Source: JAZOTK01 sp045534775
GTDB lineage: Bacteria; Bacillota; Clostridia; RUG12999
Direction: 5' to 3'
Assembly: GCA_045534775.1 (NCBI GenBank)
Contig: JAZSKI010000073.1
Location: forward strand, 1 to 25,427
Length of the DNA stretch: 25,427 nucleotides
Shown one piece after another: positions 7,121-13,254 of this stretch. Position numbers and translations under genes: made by a program. The notes beneath the pieces were generated by a model. The model was not told the DNA's origin, searched no databases, and worked only from the letters and a program-made list of their open reading frames with translations. Each line of letters starts with the position of its first letter. Position 1 is the first letter of the stretch.

Positions 7121-7270
7121 ATGAGAGTAAAAATTACTTTAGCTTGCAGTGAATGCAAACAGAGAAACTACAATACTATGAAAAACAAGAAGAATGACCC
7201 TGACAGACTTGAAATGAACAAGTATTGTAGATTTTGTAAGAAACACACATTGCACAAGGAAACAAAGTAA
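7121..7270 (+). CDS. rpmG: Ribosomal protein L33 (zinc-ribbon form)
   Basis: This 49-residue large-subunit protein has the basic composition and length of L33. Two CxxC pairs (CSECKQ near residue 9 and CRFCKKH near residue 36) mark the zinc-binding form. The start is supported by AGGAGG seven bases upstream. It opens the secE-nusG operon, a common arrangement in Firmicutes. Confidence 0.96.
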   Translation: MRVKITLACSECKQRNYNTMKNKKNDPDRLEMNKYCRFCKKHTLHKETK

Positions 7271-7305
7271 TTCCCCCGTGTAATATAAGAAAAGGAGCGA
7301 TTATT

Positions 7306-7533
7306 ATGGCTGAAGATAAAGCAAAGAAAGGCTTTTTCAAAAAAATAGGTTCTGCCGCTATTGGCTGGCTCAAAGGCGTAAAAGCGGAGTTTAAGAAAGT
7401 CATTTGGCCTACTCCTAAGAAAATTGCCAAAGATACATTAATAGTTATAGTATCCGTTATAGTGGTAGGTGCTTTTATCTCCCTGCTTAACTGGATATTT
7501 ATGAACGGCATTAATTTCTTATTTGAAAGATAA
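7306..7533 (+). CDS. secE: Preprotein translocase subunit SecE
   Basis: This is a small, single-span SecE of 75 residues, a core part of the SecYEG channel that stabilises SecY. The amphipathic stretch GWLKGVKAEFKKVIWPTPKK (about 21-40) is the family signature, and one transmembrane segment follows at about 45-65. The cytoplasmic N-terminus is lysine-rich. AAAGGAG precedes the ATG. It sits between rpmG and nusG as in most bacteria. Confidence 0.96.
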   Translation: MAEDKAKKGFFKKIGSAAIGWLKGVKAEFKKVIWPTPKKIAKDTLIVIVSVIVVGAFISLLNWIFMNGINFLFER

Positions 7534-7558
7534 GAATAAGAGTTTAGACTATTTTTGT

Positions 7559-7601
7559 AAAGGAGAGAAGAAAAGGGGCAATTCTGCCACTTTTTGTATA
7601 T
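7559..7601 (+). promoter_or_regulatory. nusG leader with distant ribosome site
   Basis: AAAGGAG (7559-7565) is 36 bases from the nusG ATG, too far for normal use. Between them is a small hairpin, GGCA (7577-7580) with TGCC (7585-7588). The bases directly before the ATG (CTTTTTGTATAT) hold no Shine-Dalgarno sequence. No in-frame start closer to AAAGGAG exists. Confidence 0.5.
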
Positions 7602-8114
7602 ATGGCTGAAAGTGCTAAATGGTATGTAATTCACACCTATTCCGGCTATGAGAAAAAGGTTGAAACCAACATACACAAGATGATTGAAAATCGCGGATTG
7701 CAGGATCAGATTATGGATATACAGCTGCCGCTGGAGGAGGATGCCGCAAAACCCGGCGTGTTCCATAAGATATTCCCCGGCTACTTGTTCCTTAAAATGA
7801 TAATGTCAGACGATGTTTGGCACGCTGTAAAAAGCATTCGCGGTGTAACCGGCTTTGTCGGTTCGGATTCAAAACCCGTACCTCTTGCAGATGATGAGCT
7901 TTCGGCAATGAGGCTTAAAACGGCGACTGTATCGGCATCTCAATATGAGCTTGGCGATTCGGTTAAGGTTACGGAAGGTCCTCTTAAGGACTATATTGGC
8001 AGAATTCTTGAATTGGATGCCAATAAGGGTAAGGTTAAGCTCGCTGTTGATTTGTTTATGGGCAGAGAAACTGAGGTAGATTTAGAGCTTACACAGATAG
8101 AAGCTATTGATTAG
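7602..8114 (+). CDS. nusG: Transcription termination/antitermination factor NusG
   Basis: This 170-residue NusG binds RNA polymerase across its clamp, affects pausing, and links transcription to Rho or ribosomes. The N-terminal NGN domain covers about 6-110 (KWYVIHTYSGYEKKVETNI, FPGYLFLKM, VRGVTGF-like IRGVTGFVG). The C-terminal KOW domain runs about 120-165 (GDSVKVTEGPLKDYIGRI). Length and order are normal. The ATG matches homologues, but no ribosome site lies at the usual distance. Confidence 0.97.
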   Translation: MAESAKWYVIHTYSGYEKKVETNIHKMIENRGLQDQIMDIQLPLEEDAAKPGVFHKIFPGYLFLKMIMSDDVWHAVKSIRGVTGFVGSDSKPVPLADDELSAMRLKTATVSASQYELGDSVKVTEGPLKDYIGRILELDANKGKVKLAVDLFMGRETEVDLELTQIEAID

Positions 8115-8153
8115 TATAATTTCAAACAGGCAAGAGCAGGTTTGTTTTTATAA

Positions 8154-8192
8154 GTGGGAGGATATAAATTTAACTATATCTGCCATTACCAC
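8154..8192 (+). promoter_or_regulatory. L1-binding mRNA site before rplK
   Basis: GTGGGAGG (8154-8161) and ATTACCAC (8185-8192) flank an inner stem, GATATA (8161-8166) with TATATC (8175-8180). This imitates the L1 stalk base of 23S rRNA (GGUGGGAGG ... AUACCACC). L1 protein binds such sites to repress its own operon. It lies 25 bases before the rplK start. Confidence 0.8.
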
Positions 8193-8216
8193 AATGTATA
8201 TAAGGAGGTGCTACAA

Positions 8217-8642
8217 ATGGCTCAGAAAATAGCAGGTTTTATCAAATTGCAAATACCTGCCGGAAAAGCTACTCCAGCGCCACCGGTTGGTCCTGCATTG
8301 GGTCAGCATGGTGTTAACATTATGCAATTTTGTAAGGAATTCAACGAAAAAACAGCAAAGGATGCAGGTCTCATAATCCCTGTAGTTATTACAGTTTATG
8401 CAGACAGATCTTTTAGTTTCATAACTAAAACTCCCCCTGCGGCTGTTCTTTTGAAGAAAGCTTGCAAAATCGAAAGCGGTTCAGGAGTTCCCAATAAGAC
8501 TAAGGTTGCAAAGGTTTCTAAAGCAGATTTGCAGGCTATAGCTGAACAGAAAATGCCTGACCTTAACGCTGCAAACGTAGAGTCTGCAATGCGTATGATA
8601 GCGGGTACAGCTCGCAGCATGGGTATTACAGTAGAAGAATAA
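8217..8642 (+). CDS. rplK: Ribosomal protein L11
   Basis: This 141-residue protein is exactly the usual L11 length. It binds the GTPase-associated centre of 23S rRNA and is needed for the RelA-type stringent response. Characteristic runs are GFIKLQIPAGKATPAPPVGP near the N-terminus, ALGQHGVNIMQFCKEFN, and the C-terminal IAGTARSMGITVE. I chose ATG 8217, preceded by AAGGAGG at eight bases. A longer frame opens at 8154, but it would start inside the L1-binding site and has no ribosome site. Confidence 0.98.
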   Translation: MAQKIAGFIKLQIPAGKATPAPPVGPALGQHGVNIMQFCKEFNEKTAKDAGLIIPVVITVYADRSFSFITKTPPAAVLLKKACKIESGSGVPNKTKVAKVSKADLQAIAEQKMPDLNAANVESAMRMIAGTARSMGITVEE

Positions 8643-8680
8643 TTGCGGCAATCCATCCGCAAGGAGGCGGACTTAAAAAC

Positions 8681-8715
8681 GTGGGAGGAAGGTTTTAAGC
8701 CTTTCGTGTAACCAC
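8681..8715 (+). promoter_or_regulatory. Second L1-binding mRNA site, before rplA
   Basis: GTGGGAGG (8681-8688) and GTAACCAC (8708-8715) enclose GGAAGG (8687-8692) with CCTTTC (8700-8705). This is the same 23S rRNA mimic as before rplK. The rplA ribosome site GAGGAGGT begins two bases later, so L1 bound here could block translation of its own gene. Confidence 0.8.
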
Positions 8716-8730
8716 TGAGGAGGTAAAACA

Positions 8731-9426
8731 TTGAAAAGAGGAAAGAATTATCAGGAAAGTGCTAAAATGTACGACAAGCAGAAGCTCTATGATACTGCTG
8801 AGGCTATGGACCTGGCAGTAAAAATGTCAAAAGCTAAGTTTGACGAGACTGTTGAAGCACACATTAAATTAGGCGTTGACTCACGTCATGCCGACCAGCA
8901 GGTACGTGGTGCGGTTGTTCTCCCTCACGGTACAGGTAAAAAGGTAAGAGTTCTTGTTTTTGCTAAAGGCGAAAAAGCTACCGAAGCTGAACAGGCAGGC
9001 GCAGATTTCGTTGGAGCAGAAGAGCTTATTCCTAAAATTCAGAACGAAAACTGGTTTGAATACGACATTATCGTTGCAACTCCTGATATGATGGGCGTTG
9101 TAGGTCGTCTGGGTAAGGTTCTCGGTCCTAAGGGTCTTATGCCTAACCCCAAAGCAGGAACAGTAACAATGGATGTTGCTAAGGCTATCAACGATATTAA
9201 AGCCGGTAAAATCGAGTACAGACTTGATAAAACAAACATCATCCACTGTCCTATCGGCAAGATTTCCTTCGGTCCTAAGAAGCTGGAAGAAAACTTTGCA
9301 ACACTTATAAGTGCAGTAGTAAAAGCTAAACCTGCCGCTGCAAAGGGTCAGTATTTAAAGAGCGTTACTCTTGCATCAACAATGGGTCCCGGTATAAAAG
9401 TTAACCAGGCAAAATTGATGGACTAA
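8731..9426 (+). CDS. rplA: Ribosomal protein L1
   Basis: This 231-residue protein has normal L1 length. L1 forms the mobile stalk at the ribosomal E site and represses its own operon. Signatures include DSRHADQQVRGAVVLPHGTG, ATPDMMGVVGRLGKVLGPKG and GLMPNPKAGTVT. The start is TTG at 8731, supported by GAGGAGGT seven bases upstream. Its stop is only nine bases before the -35 of the rplJ promoter. Confidence 0.98.
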   Translation: MKRGKNYQESAKMYDKQKLYDTAEAMDLAVKMSKAKFDETVEAHIKLGVDSRHADQQVRGAVVLPHGTGKKVRVLVFAKGEKATEAEQAGADFVGAEELIPKIQNENWFEYDIIVATPDMMGVVGRLGKVLGPKGLMPNPKAGTVTMDVAKAINDIKAGKIEYRLDKTNIIHCPIGKISFGPKKLEENFATLISAVVKAKPAAAKGQYLKSVTLASTMGPGIKVNQAKLMD

Positions 9427-9435
9427 AAAAAGGTC

Positions 9436-9464
9436 TTGACAAACAAAGGGAAATATGATATAAT
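9436..9464 (+). promoter_or_regulatory. Sigma-A promoter of rplJ-rplL
   Basis: TTGACA (9436-9441) and TATAAT (9459-9464) are spaced by 17 bases. There is no terminator after rplA, so rplJL can be reached both by read-through and from this promoter. Confidence 0.92.
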
Positions 9465-9469
9465 ATATC

Positions 9470-9576
9470 TGTTCCAAAGACAGTAGGCATAAAGGTAAGT
9501 CCTACCGAGGAGCGCAATCGTATTATTTTGTATAATATACAAGCGCTTTGTCTTTTTGCGGACAAGGCGCTTTTTT
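9470..9576 (+). promoter_or_regulatory. L10 leader with transcription attenuator
   Basis: The stretch AAGACAGTAGGC ... AAGTCCTACCGAGGA (9477-9511) matches the ribosomal L10 leader. GTAGG (9483-9487) pairs with CCTAC (9501-9505), and the loop mimics the L10/L12 site of 23S rRNA. An intrinsic terminator follows: AAGCGCTTTGTC (9541-9552), GACAAGGCGCTT (9561-9572) and a T run to 9576. As in other Firmicutes, L10(L12)4 binding probably favours this terminator and limits rplJL expression. Confidence 0.88.
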
Positions 9577-9619
9577 AATAAGATATGCGCTGCTATCATT
9601 CACAAGGAGGTGAAACACG

Positions 9620-10165
9620 ATGCCAAGTGAAAAGATTTTAGCCCAAAAGAAACAGGTTGTAGCTGAACTGGCTGAAAAGTTCAAAAGCTCTGTTTCAGGT
9701 GTAATTATCGATTACAAAGGTATCTCTGTTGAACAGGATACAAACCTGCGTAGAAAATTCCGCGAAGCCGGAGTTGAATACTCAGTAATCAAAAATACTT
9801 TAATGAAATTTGCTGCTAAAGAAGCAGGTCTTGACGACCTCACAGCAGTTCTTGAGGGTACCTCAGCTCTTGCACTCAGTGCAGATGATGCTGTAGCTCC
9901 CGCTAAGGTATTTAAAGATTTTCTTAAAGAAAATGACACACTTGAGCTTTCCTTTAAAGGTGGTTTCGTAGACGGTAAGGTTCTTAGTGTTAACGAAATT
10001 CAGGCTCTTGCAGATCTTCCCCCGAAGGAAGTTCTTATTGCAAAGGTTCTCGGAGGCCTCAATTCTCCTATCGCAGGACTCGCAAATGCGCTTAACGGTA
10101 ACATCCGTGGTCTTGCAGTTGCTCTTAGTGCTGTTGCTGAAAAGAAACAGGCAGCAGGCGAATAA
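9620..10165 (+). CDS. rplJ: Ribosomal protein L10
   Basis: L10 forms the base of the L7/L12 stalk and, with L12 dimers, regulates its own leader. The 181-residue protein begins with the usual KILAQKKQVVAELAEKFKSS. VIIDYKGISVEQDTNLRRKF and SVIKNTLMKFAA are typical rRNA-binding parts, and the C-terminal helix (about 145-180) is where L12 dimers attach. AAGGAGGTG precedes the ATG. rplL follows 40 bases later. Confidence 0.98.
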   Translation: MPSEKILAQKKQVVAELAEKFKSSVSGVIIDYKGISVEQDTNLRRKFREAGVEYSVIKNTLMKFAAKEAGLDDLTAVLEGTSALALSADDAVAPAKVFKDFLKENDTLELSFKGGFVDGKVLSVNEIQALADLPPKEVLIAKVLGGLNSPIAGLANALNGNIRGLAVALSAVAEKKQAAGE

Positions 10166-10205
10166 TCAAAAATAAAAATAATTAAAATTTTGGAGGTAAT
10201 TTAAA

Positions 10206-10580
10206 ATGAGTAAAGTTGCTACATTAATGGAAGAAATCAAAAATATGACAGTATTGGAATTATCTGAGCTTGTAAAAGCTTTAGAAGAAGAGTTCGGCGT
10301 ATCTGCTGCTGCTCCTGTAATGGCTATGGCTGCTGCTCCTGCTGAAGGTGGCGCTGCTGCTGCAGAAAAAACAGAATTCGACGTTATCTTAGCTGACGCA
10401 GGTGCTTCTAAGTTAAACGTTGTTAAGGTTGTTAAAGAAGCTACAGGTCTCGGACTTAAAGAAGCTAAGGATTTAGTTGACGGTGCACCTAAGTCTGTTA
10501 AAGAAGGCGTTTCTAAAGAAGACGCTGAAGCTCTCAAAGCTAAGCTTGAAGAAGCAGGCGCTAAAGTTGAACTTAAGTAA
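10206..10580 (+). CDS. rplL: Ribosomal protein L7/L12
   Basis: This 124-residue stalk protein recruits translational GTPases. Layout is standard: N-terminal dimerisation/L10-binding helices (about 1-33), an alanine-rich flexible hinge (about 34-53, AAAPVMAMAAAPAEGGAAAA) and the C-terminal factor-binding domain (EFDVILADAG, KVVKEATGLGLKEAKDLVD). TGGAGGT precedes the ATG. It is followed by a terminator, not by rpoB. Confidence 0.98.
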   Translation: MSKVATLMEEIKNMTVLELSELVKALEEEFGVSAAAPVMAMAAAPAEGGAAAAEKTEFDVILADAGASKLNVVKVVKEATGLGLKEAKDLVDGAPKSVKEGVSKEDAEALKAKLEEAGAKVELK

Positions 10581-10597
10581 TTTAAGTTGAATTTAAT

Positions 10598-10636
10598 AAA
10601 AAACGCATCTCTGAATAAACGGAGATGCGTTTTTTT
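10598..10636 (+). terminator. Intrinsic terminator after rplL
   Basis: AAAACGCATCTC (about 10600-10611) pairs with GGAGATGCGTTTT (10621-10633), followed by a run of T to 10636. It cleanly ends the rplJL unit. Confidence 0.93.
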
Positions 10637-10637
10637 G

Positions 10638-10795
10638 TGGTGCGAAGGGACTACTTTGTCACAGCACCATGATTGGCATTTGTAGGATTAGAGATTAGTA
10701 TTCCCCGTAAGGAAAGCAAACAAAGCCTTCCGAAATGTGACCGAGTAGAGAACGCCCTGCGTGGCGTTCCGCGGAAAAGCTTCACTAATAAGGTG
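10638..10795. other. Hairpin-rich spacer between rplL and sdpR
   Basis: This region lies after the rplL terminator and before the sdpR promoter. It holds TGGTGC (10638-10643) with GCACCA (10664-10669), GTCACA (10658-10663) with TGTGAC (10736-10741), and the perfect GAACGCC (10750-10756) with GGCGTTC (10763-10769). The leftward frame across it has no ribosome site. It looks like a folded element or decayed dispersed repeat; no gene is supported. Confidence 0.45.
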
Positions 10796-10796
10796 C

Positions 10797-10825
10797 TTGA
10801 CAAATTTAACGCGAGGGTGTATAAT
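10797..10825 (+). promoter_or_regulatory. Sigma-A promoter of sdpRI
   Basis: TTGACA (10797-10802) and TATAAT (10820-10825) have a 17-base spacer, giving a start near 10832 inside the putative operator. Confidence 0.9.
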
Positions 10826-10829
10826 ATAA

Positions 10830-10845
10830 TTAACAATTAGGTTAA
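10830..10845 (+). promoter_or_regulatory. Putative SdpR operator
   Basis: TTAAC (10830-10834) and GTTAA (10841-10845) form an inverted repeat with a 6-base centre, five bases after the -10. Position over the start point suits autorepression by the ArsR-type protein encoded next. The assignment is inference. Confidence 0.45.
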
Positions 10846-10866
10846 ATGTTAAAGGAGATTATGCAA

Positions 10867-11142
10867 ATGGGTTTACAACAGACTTTAAAGGCTCTTGCTG
10901 ACCCGATTCGCCGTGAGATATTAAATATGCTGAAAAAGGGGCGAATGTCGGCAGGGGAAATTAACGAGTGCTTTTCGGTAACCGCTCCATCCATTTCAAG
11001 ACATCTGTCTGTGTTAAAGGATGCGGATTTAATCAGAGATAAAAGAGAAGGGAAGTTTATTTTTTACGAAATAAACACCTCTGTTTTAGAGGAAGCTATG
11101 CTTTGGATTGCAGATTTGAAAGGAGATGGTGGCAATGCTTAA
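10867..11142 (+). CDS. sdpR: ArsR-family regulator, SdpR-like autorepressor
   Basis: This 91-residue winged-helix protein resembles B. subtilis SdpR: ALADPIRREILNMLKKGRMSAGEI, then the recognition helix region VTAPSISRHLSVLKDADLI, then the wing REGKFIFYEIN. It lacks the cysteine metal sites of arsenic or cadmium sensors. I chose ATG 10867, which has AAAGGAG nine bases upstream. ATG 10861 is only three bases from it, and ATG 10846 is before it. It overlaps the next gene by eight bases, so the two are coupled. In B. subtilis SdpR represses sdpRI until SdpI, occupied by the SdpC toxin, sequesters it at the membrane; that mechanism is probable but not shown here. Confidence 0.88.
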   Translation: MGLQQTLKALADPIRREILNMLKKGRMSAGEINECFSVTAPSISRHLSVLKDADLIRDKREGKFIFYEINTSVLEEAMLWIADLKGDGGNA

Positions 11143-12229
11143 AGGGAATAAATTAAAAACGGCAATATCGGTAATCATACTTTTACTGCCGATTTTATTT
11201 GGAATTATTATGTGGAACAAATTGCCTGATGTTATGACCACCCATTGGGGAGTGGACGGTAGGGCTCATGGCTTCAGCGGAAAGGCGTTTGCTGTTTTTG
11301 GACTGCCTGCTGTTTTGTTGGTTTTTCATTTTGTTTGTTTAATGTTTACTTTAAAGGATAAAAAACAGAAGGAACAAAACCCTAAGGCATTGGGAATTAT
11401 TTTCTGGATTATTCCGTTTATATCTGTTTTTACAAACGGAATAATGTACTATGCTGCTTTTGGGAAAGAATTTAATTTAGAGAATGTGACACCCGGTTTG
11501 ATAGGAGTGATGTTCATTTTTATCGGCAATTATCTGCCTAAGGTGAAACAAAACAGAACACTTGGAATTAAGTTGCCCTGGACACTGAAAAACGAGGAAA
11601 ATTGGAACAAAACTCATAGATTGGGCGGAAAGCTTTGGGTTATCGGCGGAATTATTATGCTGTTTTCCGTTTTTCTGCCCGCTATGGCTATGGCTACCGC
11701 TATGTGCTGTGTGATTGCCGCTATGGTGATTATTCCTGTAATTTATTCTTATTGTATATACAAGAAGCATCAAAGGACAGGCGTAGTATATTATGCCACA
11801 TACAAAAGTAAGGCGGAAAGAATAAAGGTCAGAATATCTGCCGCCGTCGGAACGGTTATTATCATTGTCGCTATGGTGTTGATGTTTTCGGGTAATATAG
11901 AGGTGATTTGTGAAGATATGTCCCTTACAATAAATGCAGATTATTGGACAGATGCAGAGATAGCTTATTCCGAGATTGATACTGTTGAGTATCGGGAGAA
12001 TATAGATGTGGGCGTGCGGGTAAACGGCTTTGGTTCACCAAGATTATCAATGGGTGTTTTCAGCAATGAAGAATTTGGTAACTACAATTTATATGCATAT
12101 ACGGATGCTGAAGAGTTTGTCATATTAACCTCCAAAGGAAAAACCCTTGTTATAGGAATGAAGGAAGCGGGAGCTACGGGGGAAATTTATAATACAATAT
12201 TGCTTAAAAAAGGCGAGCTGTGCCGATAG
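11135..12229 (+). CDS. sdpI: SdpI-family membrane protein with extra C-terminal domain
   Basis: This 364-residue integral membrane protein has an N-terminal DUF1648 segment (MWNKLPDVMTTHWGVDGRA) and SdpI-type spans, with GIKLPWTLKNEENWNKTHRLGGKLW as the family core (about 145-169). I count about six hydrophobic segments: 8-25, 50-70, 85-103, 118-136, 168-205 (likely two), plus one at 235-252. After the last one, about 110 residues rich in beta-strands (about 255-360) form a soluble region resembling bacterial PH-like domains. B. subtilis SdpI is shorter and lacks this. SdpI gives immunity to the SdpC cannibalism toxin and acts as its sensor. No SdpC-like toxin is in the window. Start ATG 11135 is nine bases after AAAGGAG; ATG 11126 abuts it. 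Confidence 0.87.
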   Translation: MLKGNKLKTAISVIILLLPILFGIIMWNKLPDVMTTHWGVDGRAHGFSGKAFAVFGLPAVLLVFHFVCLMFTLKDKKQKEQNPKALGIIFWIIPFISVFTNGIMYYAAFGKEFNLENVTPGLIGVMFIFIGNYLPKVKQNRTLGIKLPWTLKNEENWNKTHRLGGKLWVIGGIIMLFSVFLPAMAMATAMCCVIAAMVIIPVIYSYCIYKKHQRTGVVYYATYKSKAERIKVRISAAVGTVIIIVAMVLMFSGNIEVICEDMSLTINADYWTDAEIAYSEIDTVEYRENIDVGVRVNGFGSPRLSMGVFSNEEFGNYNLYAYTDAEEFVILTSKGKTLVIGMKEAGATGEIYNTILLKKGELCR

Positions 12230-12285
12230 CTTCGGGAGATATGCCATATATGGCGAGACAGCACACAAATGAAAGGAAAAACGGG

Positions 12286-12314
12286 TTGACAAAATTTTTA
12301 TAAAATGATATACT
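12286..12314 (+). promoter_or_regulatory. Sigma-A promoter upstream of nth
   Basis: TTGACA (12286-12291) and TATACT (12309-12314) are separated by 17 bases. The start near 12321 gives a leader of about 80 bases before nth. Confidence 0.85.
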
Positions 12315-12399
12315 AATATATATAAATTAATCAAAGATGAATTCAGCGATATATCGTTAACGCGACGAGATTTATATTTATGTATAAGGCGGGGGAAAG

Positions 12400-13026
12400 G
12401 TGAGAAAGAATATTATTGTTGGGGAGATACGCAAGATATTTTCAGCGGTTTATGCAGATGCGGAATGTTCTCTTGATTTTAAAAATCCGCTGCAACTGCT
12501 TATTGCAACACAGCTTGCGGCGCAGTGTACGGACGCGAGGGTTAATCTGGTGACTCCTGCACTTTTTCAGCGGTACAAAACCGCTGAGGATTTCGCAGAG
12601 GCTGATATATCGGAGCTTGAAGGATATATTCACTCTACGGGCTTTTTCAGGAACAAGGCAAAGAATATTATCGGCTGTTGCAAAAGACTTATCTCGGTCT
12701 ACGGCGGCAAGGTCCCCGATAATATGGCGGATTTGCTGACTCTGCCCGGAGTAGGCAGAAAAACTGCCAATATTATAATAGGTGATATTTATCATAAGCC
12801 TGCTATCGTGGTGGATACCCACGCCAAAAGGCTGGCGTATCGCATCGGACTTACGGATAATACAGATCCTGTTAAGATAGAATTTGATTTACTGAAAATA
12901 GTTGACCCTGATTACAGCTTTACCTTTTGCCATCAGCTGGTGTATCACGGCAGGGCTGTGTGCAAGGCACAAAGACCCTTGTGCAGCAAATGCCCTATAG
13001 AGCATCTGTGCAGGAAAAGGATATAA
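12400..13026 (+). CDS. nth: Endonuclease III
   Basis: This 208-residue bifunctional DNA glycosylase/AP lyase removes oxidised pyrimidines. The helix-hairpin-helix is LPGVGRKTAN with catalytic Lys121, and catalytic Asp139 is in VVDTHAKRL. The 4Fe-4S cluster ligands are C188-x6-C195-x2-C198-x5-C204, exactly the family pattern. The start is GTG at 12400, a few bases after a purine-rich GGGGGAAAG; no better in-frame start exists. It leads the repair run nth-uvrB-uvrA. Confidence 0.95.
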   Translation: MRKNIIVGEIRKIFSAVYADAECSLDFKNPLQLLIATQLAAQCTDARVNLVTPALFQRYKTAEDFAEADISELEGYIHSTGFFRNKAKNIIGCCKRLISVYGGKVPDNMADLLTLPGVGRKTANIIIGDIYHKPAIVVDTHAKRLAYRIGLTDNTDPVKIEFDLLKIVDPDYSFTFCHQLVYHGRAVCKAQRPLCSKCPIEHLCRKRI

Positions 13027-13039
13027 TTCGGAGGATTTG

Positions 13040-13240
13040 AAAGGGAAGGGCTACCCTGACCCGAAAAAGGAGTATTAACGTGAAAGGAATTTTCACATTA
13101 TGCCTTCGGCGGATTTAATTGCCCGTGCGAAATTTTCTTCGCATTCGCGAAGATAAGCACATGGGCGTAAAAATCTCTTATCACTCCTTGCCATACGGAT
13201 AAGAGAACCCTAATTACTATTTGTGCCGACGTATGGCGGC
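13040..13240 (+). promoter_or_regulatory. Structured leader region before uvrB
   Basis: The 228-base gap between nth and uvrB is packed with hairpins: GTGAAA (13080-13085) with TTTCAC (13091-13096); GCCCGTGC (13121-13128) with GCACATGGGC (13157-13166), enclosing CTTCGC (13137-13142) with GCGAAG (13147-13152); TCTTATC (13176-13182) with GATAAGA (13198-13204); and GCCG/CGGC just before the uvrB ribosome site. I see no clear promoter and no LexA box of the GAACnnnnGTTC type. It matches no riboswitch I know. Confidence 0.5.
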
Positions 13241-13254
13241 GGAATGGAGATTTT

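Noticed and set aside
8154..8216. Longer L11 start
   Set aside because: An upstream GTG in frame would add 21 unlike residues, lies in the L1-binding element and has no ribosome site; the ATG at 8217 gives the standard 141-residue protein.
10651..10836. 61-residue leftward frame between rplL and sdpR
   Set aside because: It has no ribosome site, crosses the sdpR promoter and follows hairpin sequence; it is more likely a chance frame in a folded spacer.
13080..13118. 12-codon leader peptide before uvrB (GTG start after AAAAAGGAG)
   Set aside because: The ribosome site and spacing are good, but the frame is very short, its first bases form a hairpin stem, and no regulatory codon pattern is seen. 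Not enough to call a gene.
13198..13225. LexA box before uvrB
   Set aside because: GAACCC is present, but the other half-site GTTC is not at the right distance.
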